From contig NZ_CP021112.1 of NCBI RefSeq assembly GCF_002119765.1, positions 2,164,501 through 2,228,500 of the forward strand: a stretch of DNA of 64,000 nt, written 5' to 3'. This document shows positions 59,996 to 64,000 of this stretch, piece by piece (positions within the stretch are counted from its first letter, which is position 1; each line of letters starts with the position of its first letter). The position numbers and the translations under genes were made by a program. This stretch comes from Pseudorhodoplanes sinuspersici. Its GTDB lineage: Bacteria > Pseudomonadota > Alphaproteobacteria > Rhizobiales > Xanthobacteraceae. The notes beneath the pieces are model-generated. The model ran no database searches and was not told the origin of the DNA. It worked only from the letters and a program-made list of their open reading frames with translations.

Positions 59996-61351
59996 ATGCA
60001 TGGAAATGCTGGAAGCTGGGGCGCCGAGGTCACCGAAATGCCGGCGGCGCATCGCGATCTGTCGGCCGACGATGGCGGCCGCACGATGCATCGGTTCATT
60101 ACGGAGCTCTATCCGATCTGCCGTAGTATTACCGGCGAAGGTGTGCGCAAAACCCTCGCGCTTATTCGCGAACACATCCCGATCACGGTCTGTGAAGTGC
60201 CGTCAGGTCTGCAGGTGTTCGATTGGACAGTTCCGCCGGAGTGGAATATTCGTGACGCCTACATCAAGAACAGTGCTGGCGAACGCGTGGTCGACTTCCG
60301 CGCGTCCAATCTGCATGTCGCGAGCTACAGTGTGTCCGTTCGGGCGCGTATGGGGCTCTCCGAACTCAAAGAGCATTTGTTTTCAGATCCGGAACAACCG
60401 GATCTGATTCCCTACAGGACCTCCTACTACGAGCCGGCTTGGGGCTTCTGTCTGGCACACAAGCAGTTGCTGGCGTTGCCGGATGATGAATATGAGGTCT
60501 GCATCGATTCTTCGCTCGAGCCCGGGCACCTGACCTATGGTCAGTTGCGGTTGATTGGTCGATCTTCGGACGAAGTGCTGATCTCCTGTCATGTGTGCCA
60601 TCCGTCACTCTGCAATGACAATCTTTCCGGAATTGCCGTGGCGACGGCACTGGCTCAGCGCCTTAGTGGCATGAACCTGCGCTATTCCTACCGATTTCTT
60701 TTTATTCCCGGAACGATCGGCTCAATCACCTGGCTTTCGCTCAACCAAACGCGCGTCAGCAGGATCAAGCATGGCTTCGTCATGACATGCGTCGGCGATG
60801 CCGGGCCGATCACTTACAAAGCGAGCCGTCGCGGCGATGCCGAGATCGACAAGGCGTGGACTTATGTGCTGCAGCAAAGCGGAGACGCGTTTGAAATACG
60901 GCCGTTCTCTCCGTTCGGGTACGACGAACGGCAATATTGTTCGCCGGGGTTCAATCTTCCGGTTGGATGTTTCATGCGTACGCCGCACGGGGAGTTCCAG
61001 GAATATCACACGTCGGCTGACAATCTCGATTTTGTCCAGCCACCCTCGCTTGGCGATTCGCTGGCGAAAGCTCTCGCAACGATCGACGTCATCGATAACA
61101 ACGCCTATTATTTCAATCTAAAACCGTTCTGTGAACCAAAGTTGGGAAACTATGGTCTGTATAAAACGACCGGGGGCGTTTCGGCCGATCTTAGTCAGAA
61201 AGCGCTACTATGGCTGCTCAACATGTCCGACGGGCAGAACTCCCTGCTTGATATTGCGAGTCGCGCCAATTTGCCGTGGCAAGCGGTCAAGGATGCGGCG
61301 CAAGCGCTCAGCGAGGCTGGTTTGCTGAAGCTTGCCGAACGCCCGCAATAG
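59996..61351 (+). CDS. DUF4910 aminopeptidase-like protein with winged-helix tail
   Basis: The 451-residue protein begins its family core at MHRFITELYPICRSITGEGVRKTL. A zinc-peptidase-like (M28-related) pattern follows: ISCHVCHPSLCNDNLSGIAVATAL, FLFIPGTIGSITWL and a late EYHTSADNLDF. A winged-helix-like C-terminus (ALLWLLNMSDGQNSLLDIASRANLP) closes it. Family members are common beside CDP-sugar C-methyltransferase genes, but the reaction is not known to me. Metal-binding His/Asp residues appear intact. Start ATG 59996 or a site nearer residue 30 are both possible. Confidence 0.85.
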   Translation: MHGNAGSWGAEVTEMPAAHRDLSADDGGRTMHRFITELYPICRSITGEGVRKTLALIREHIPITVCEVPSGLQVFDWTVPPEWNIRDAYIKNSAGERVVDFRASNLHVASYSVSVRARMGLSELKEHLFSDPEQPDLIPYRTSYYEPAWGFCLAHKQLLALPDDEYEVCIDSSLEPGHLTYGQLRLIGRSSDEVLISCHVCHPSLCNDNLSGIAVATALAQRLSGMNLRYSYRFLFIPGTIGSITWLSLNQTRVSRIKHGFVMTCVGDAGPITYKASRRGDAEIDKAWTYVLQQSGDAFEIRPFSPFGYDERQYCSPGFNLPVGCFMRTPHGEFQEYHTSADNLDFVQPPSLGDSLAKALATIDVIDNNAYYFNLKPFCEPKLGNYGLYKTTGGVSADLSQKALLWLLNMSDGQNSLLDIASRANLPWQAVKDAAQALSEAGLLKLAERPQ

Positions 61352-61420
61352 ACTCTTACGGCAGGCCGCCGAGATTAAGCACGCGTCCTCGACAGTTCTC
61401 TGCGGTTTCCTACAACGGTC

Positions 61421-63430
61421 TTACCTTTCGCGCAGGCTTTCATGCTTGTAACGCATCAAAGGCGACAACAGGTAGCTAATGATACTGCGCGAGCCCGTTT
61501 TGATCTCAACCGTGGTGGCCATGCCGGGTGACAGATTGACGCGCTTGTTCTCGATCTCCATCTGAGTGCGATCGAGCGAGACACGGGCCGCATAGACCAG
61601 TTCCTGACCTTTAGGTTCGCTGCTGCTAGCTTCGCCGCCCCGTTGCTTATCGTCCTGCGGTTTGTTCCGGGTAATGGCATCCTGCGAAATGTCGAGAATC
61701 TTGCCTTGCAGCAGCCCATAGCGGGTGAAGCTGAAGGTATCGATCTTGATCTCGGCGTCCTGCCCGACCTCCACAAAGCCGATATCCCGGTTCGAAATCA
61801 TGGCCTCGATTTCGAGGCCGCTATCGGCCGGAACAATCACCATGAGGGCTTGTGCAGGGGTTACGACGCCGCCGATTGTATGGACGGCGAGCTGCTGAAC
61901 GACACCATCAATCGGTGCGGTCAACCTCTGTAGACTCGTTCGTTGCTCAGCCTTGATCACATCCTGAGCGAGCCCAGCGGCCTTTTGTTCAGCTTTGGAC
62001 AGATCGTCGAACAGCATGCGCTCATACTCTGCCACGGCTTTTGCCCGACTTTCCGTGAGAACGGCAATGGCGGCATCGGTTTCGCTATAACGGCTTTGCT
62101 GGATTAGGATCTCTTGCCGTTGGCCGACCAGATCCTGCAATTCCGTGAGGTAGGTCAGCTTCGATCCAAGCTCCTTCTGAAAGAGCTGTTCGCGAATCTC
62201 GACTCTTTGCTGCAGGGGCGTGATCGTTGCCTTGAGCTTCTCAATCGAGGCACTGATGGTCGCGCGCTCGGCTTCCTTTTGCGCGATTTGCCGGTCGATA
62301 GCGGCGAGTTTGGCGTTCTGTTCAGTGATCAGGCTGGTCAGAAATCGGCGATGCATCTGAACAAGTGTCGACGGCGCTTCTTTCGGCGGTGTAAATGCGG
62401 AAAGCGGGTCTTCCTTTCCCGCTAGCGCAGCTTTGAGGCGTGCCGTATCAAGCTGGGCTCCTTGGAGATCGCTCCTCAAGCGTTCGAATTCTGCTGTGCT
62501 CATTGTCGCGTCGAGTTCGATCAGAACATCGCCGCTTTTGACGCTTTGTCCGTCGCGCACGAGAATGGAGCGCACGACACTGGTATCAAATGGCTGGATG
62601 GTCTTGTTGCGGCCGCCGGAAATGATCTTTCCCGGTGCCACAGCGACGATATCGACGGTACCAACCGCGGCCCAGATCAGGGCGGCACTGAAGACGCCGA
62701 TGAGTGCGAATGCAGTCGCGCGGCCAACAGGCGAGGGTGGCGTTTCCACGATCTCCAGCGCCGCCGGCAGAAAAGCAAGTTCGTGCGACCGGCGGCGATC
62801 GGGATCCTGCCGCGGTATACTGACAGCGCGGCCGAGTTTGCGGGCGCGATCCGCGAAGTCAATAATCGCGGTGCCGGCAGTATTCGCCGCGGATTGGGCA
62901 GCCTCTTTGGCTAGGTCCGGCTTGGCAATCCGGCGGGTTTTTTCAACGAGGCCGAGGGCTATTCGAGTTGCGTAAAGCTTTCCGTCTTTTGCCGACCGCA
63001 ACAGCGTCCTGGAGAGAACCCCAGGACTTTGTACCAGGATGACACGGCCGTCCCAAATGGCCTGGAAATCGGTTTGGGACATCAGAGTGGGCCGGTCTGC
63101 GTCTGGGGCGAGAACAATGACCTGGGTCTTGCTGGCCTTGCCCAAAAGCAGAAAGCCTCCTCCGCGCAGGCACGCAATTCCCGGCAGGGGCAGGGAGGAC
63201 AGACGCCGCCAGGCGGTTTTCAATATGCGCGCTTTGAGATCGATCATTCTTGCGCGGCGAACGATCTCGAGAATACTGGCATTTCCGTCGCCAGTGCGGC
63301 GTACGAAATGCTCAGGATCGGCATCGATTCCCCGAAGGCGAAGCAACATCTCCAGAACCACAAGGCCCGGATCGGCTAGGTCGTCTGCTCTCTCTTCGCG
63401 GCTTGCCATCGTTGGCTCACGCTTCTGCAC
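61421..63430 (-). CDS. HlyD-type secretion adaptor with N-terminal C39-like domain
   Basis: The 669-residue membrane fusion protein is longer than usual HlyD (about 430-480). Residues ~20-145 resemble the degenerate C39 peptidase-like domain normally at the N-terminus of HlyB-type ABC transporters (LVVLEMLLRLRGIDADPEHF, LPLPGIACLRGGGFLLLG, FQAIWDGRVILV); no catalytic Cys is at the usual position. A linker, a membrane helix (FALIGVFSAALIWAAVGTV, about 240-258), biotinyl-like half, long coiled coil and HlyD C-domain (LTAPIDGVVQQLAVHTIGGVV; RVNLSPGMATTVEIKTG) follow. The start is GTG 63430 or ATG 63409. It lies 67 bases after the transporter gene. Confidence 0.88.
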   Translation of the reverse strand: MQKREPTMASREERADDLADPGLVVLEMLLRLRGIDADPEHFVRRTGDGNASILEIVRRARMIDLKARILKTAWRRLSSLPLPGIACLRGGGFLLLGKASKTQVIVLAPDADRPTLMSQTDFQAIWDGRVILVQSPGVLSRTLLRSAKDGKLYATRIALGLVEKTRRIAKPDLAKEAAQSAANTAGTAIIDFADRARKLGRAVSIPRQDPDRRRSHELAFLPAALEIVETPPSPVGRATAFALIGVFSAALIWAAVGTVDIVAVAPGKIISGGRNKTIQPFDTSVVRSILVRDGQSVKSGDVLIELDATMSTAEFERLRSDLQGAQLDTARLKAALAGKEDPLSAFTPPKEAPSTLVQMHRRFLTSLITEQNAKLAAIDRQIAQKEAERATISASIEKLKATITPLQQRVEIREQLFQKELGSKLTYLTELQDLVGQRQEILIQQSRYSETDAAIAVLTESRAKAVAEYERMLFDDLSKAEQKAAGLAQDVIKAEQRTSLQRLTAPIDGVVQQLAVHTIGGVVTPAQALMVIVPADSGLEIEAMISNRDIGFVEVGQDAEIKIDTFSFTRYGLLQGKILDISQDAITRNKPQDDKQRGGEASSSEPKGQELVYAARVSLDRTQMEIENKRVNLSPGMATTVEIKTGSRSIISYLLSPLMRYKHESLRER

Positions 63431-63455
63431 GGATATCTTTTCTCAAGGTCAGTTA

Positions 63456-63469
63456 TTGAACAACGTCAA
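63456..63469. promoter_or_regulatory. FNR/FixK-type box 5 (TTGA-ACAACG-TCAA)
   Basis: Perfect TTGA-N6-TCAA in the 67-base gap between the ABC transporter and HlyD genes. The centre is 32 bases before GTG 63430 and 53 before ATG 63409. If it drives a promoter of its own, the later start is favoured. Confidence 0.5.
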
Positions 63470-63497
63470 CTGCAAAGGAATGCAGTTCTGGATTTCG

Positions 63498-64000
63498 TCA
63501 GTGCGCTTCATGCAAGCCTGCCTGCACGCGATAGAGCGAGGCATAGCGCCCGCCCATTCTGATCAGATCTTCGTGCGGCCCATCCTCGATCAGGCGCCCA
63601 CGCTCGATGGTAATGATGCGGTCTGCTTTACGGAGTGTCGAAAGCCGATGCGCGATAATCAGGACCGTCCGGCCGCGCGAAATCTCGCCCATATTCTGTT
63701 GCACGATGCGTTCGCTCTCGTAATCGAGAGCGCTTGTCGCTTCATCGAAGATGAGAATGCGCGGCTCCGTAATCAGCGCCCGCGCGATGGCAATTCGCTG
63801 GCGTTGTCCGCCAGAAAGAGTGCTGCCGCGTTCTCCGACAATAGTGTCGTAACCTTCGGGAAGAGTAAGGATGAAATCGTGTGCGCCAGCCAGAGTCGCG
63901 GCAGCGATCACCTTATCGGCGGTCATGGAGGGATCGGCCAACGCGATATTGTCGCGCACTGAACGATTAAACAGAACGCTGTCCTGGAGCACGACGCCAA
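63498..64000 (-). CDS. Type I secretion ABC transporter, C-terminal part (cut by window)
   Basis: Only the nucleotide-binding domain end is present: the Q-loop region [20 protein letters not shown], signature [16 protein letters not shown], Walker [18 protein letters not shown] and switch His in [14 protein letters not shown]. The pattern is that of HlyB/PrtD-type exporters. The coding frame continues beyond the window edge, so Met at 63992 is internal. It is the upstream partner of the HlyD gene. Whether it has its own C39-like domain cannot be seen. Confidence 0.9.
   Translation of the reverse strand, partial: GVVLQDSVLFNRSVRDNIALADPSMTADKVIAAATLAGAHDFILTLPEGYDTIVGERGSTLSGGQRQRIAIARALITEPRILIFDEATSALDYESERIVQQNMGEISRGRTVLIIAHRLSTLRKADRIITIERGRLIEDGPHEDLIRMGGRYASLYRVQAGLHEAH

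Overview
The window looks like a chromosomal segment of an alphaproteobacterium of the order Hyphomicrobiales, most likely near the Nitrobacteraceae/Xanthobacteraceae. The reasons are the housekeeping block rpmB - DUF3108 - SUV3-like helicase - S4 protein - fdxA - carD, the large stock of Bug-type and ABC-type solute receptors, and short palindromic repeats of the kind common in that group. These are recollections of gene order, not database results. No tRNA, rRNA, IS element, prophage or CRISPR array was seen.

Region 1 (1-15.4 kb) is largely core: a phytase-like exported protein cut by the window edge, ribosomal protein L28, a DUF3108 exported protein, a long-tailed SUV3-type helicase, an S4 RNA-binding protein, 7Fe ferredoxin and a CarD regulator. 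A sulfatase module follows (formylglycine-generating enzyme, exported sulfatase, exported HAD phosphatase), then an M48 lipoprotein protease with a nuclease-like partner and a small zinc-ribbon protein.

Region 2 (15.6-37.3 kb) is catabolic and transport DNA. Two Bug-type receptors lead into a single minus-strand run of 13 genes (28968 down to 17913): ABC ATPase and permease, a GntR regulator, and enzymes typical of aromatic or heteroaromatic ring degradation (flavin hydroxylase, SDR, ACMSD-like amidohydrolase, RidA, Ldh-type dehydrogenase, cupins, a cysteine-less isochorismatase-fold protein, a PrpF-type isomerase). The matching ABC receptor is divergent, and a perfect 18-bp palindrome lies between. 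A livKHMGF operon with a MarR regulator and a divergent HpaB-type flavin monooxygenase form a second catabolic unit.

Region 3 (37.3-64 kb) is visibly more AT-rich and is a Wzx/Wzy-type exopolysaccharide locus. It holds an initiating polyprenyl glycosylphosphotransferase, flippase, polymerase, chain-length protein, one GT2 glycosyltransferase, four small methyltransferases, a CDP-sugar set (RfbF, NAD-dependent epimerase/reductase, RfbC-like epimerase, C-methyltransferase, DUF4910 protein), LuxR- and Crp/Fnr-type regulators, two paralogous secreted proteins with an unnamed domain, and the start of a type I secretion system.

The most interesting observation is regulatory. Five perfect FNR/FixK-type boxes (TTGA-N6-TCAA) lie in intergenic DNA of the polysaccharide locus, at the heads of its transcription units. 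The locus also encodes a Crp/Fnr regulator whose recognition helix carries the FNR-type E-x-x-C-R signature. In the other 43.5 kb I found one perfect match by eye, and it is inside a coding sequence. This suggests a dedicated regulon that joins polysaccharide synthesis to type I secretion. Also notable are a HlyD adaptor with an N-terminal C39-like domain and the repeated unnamed module in the two secreted proteins.
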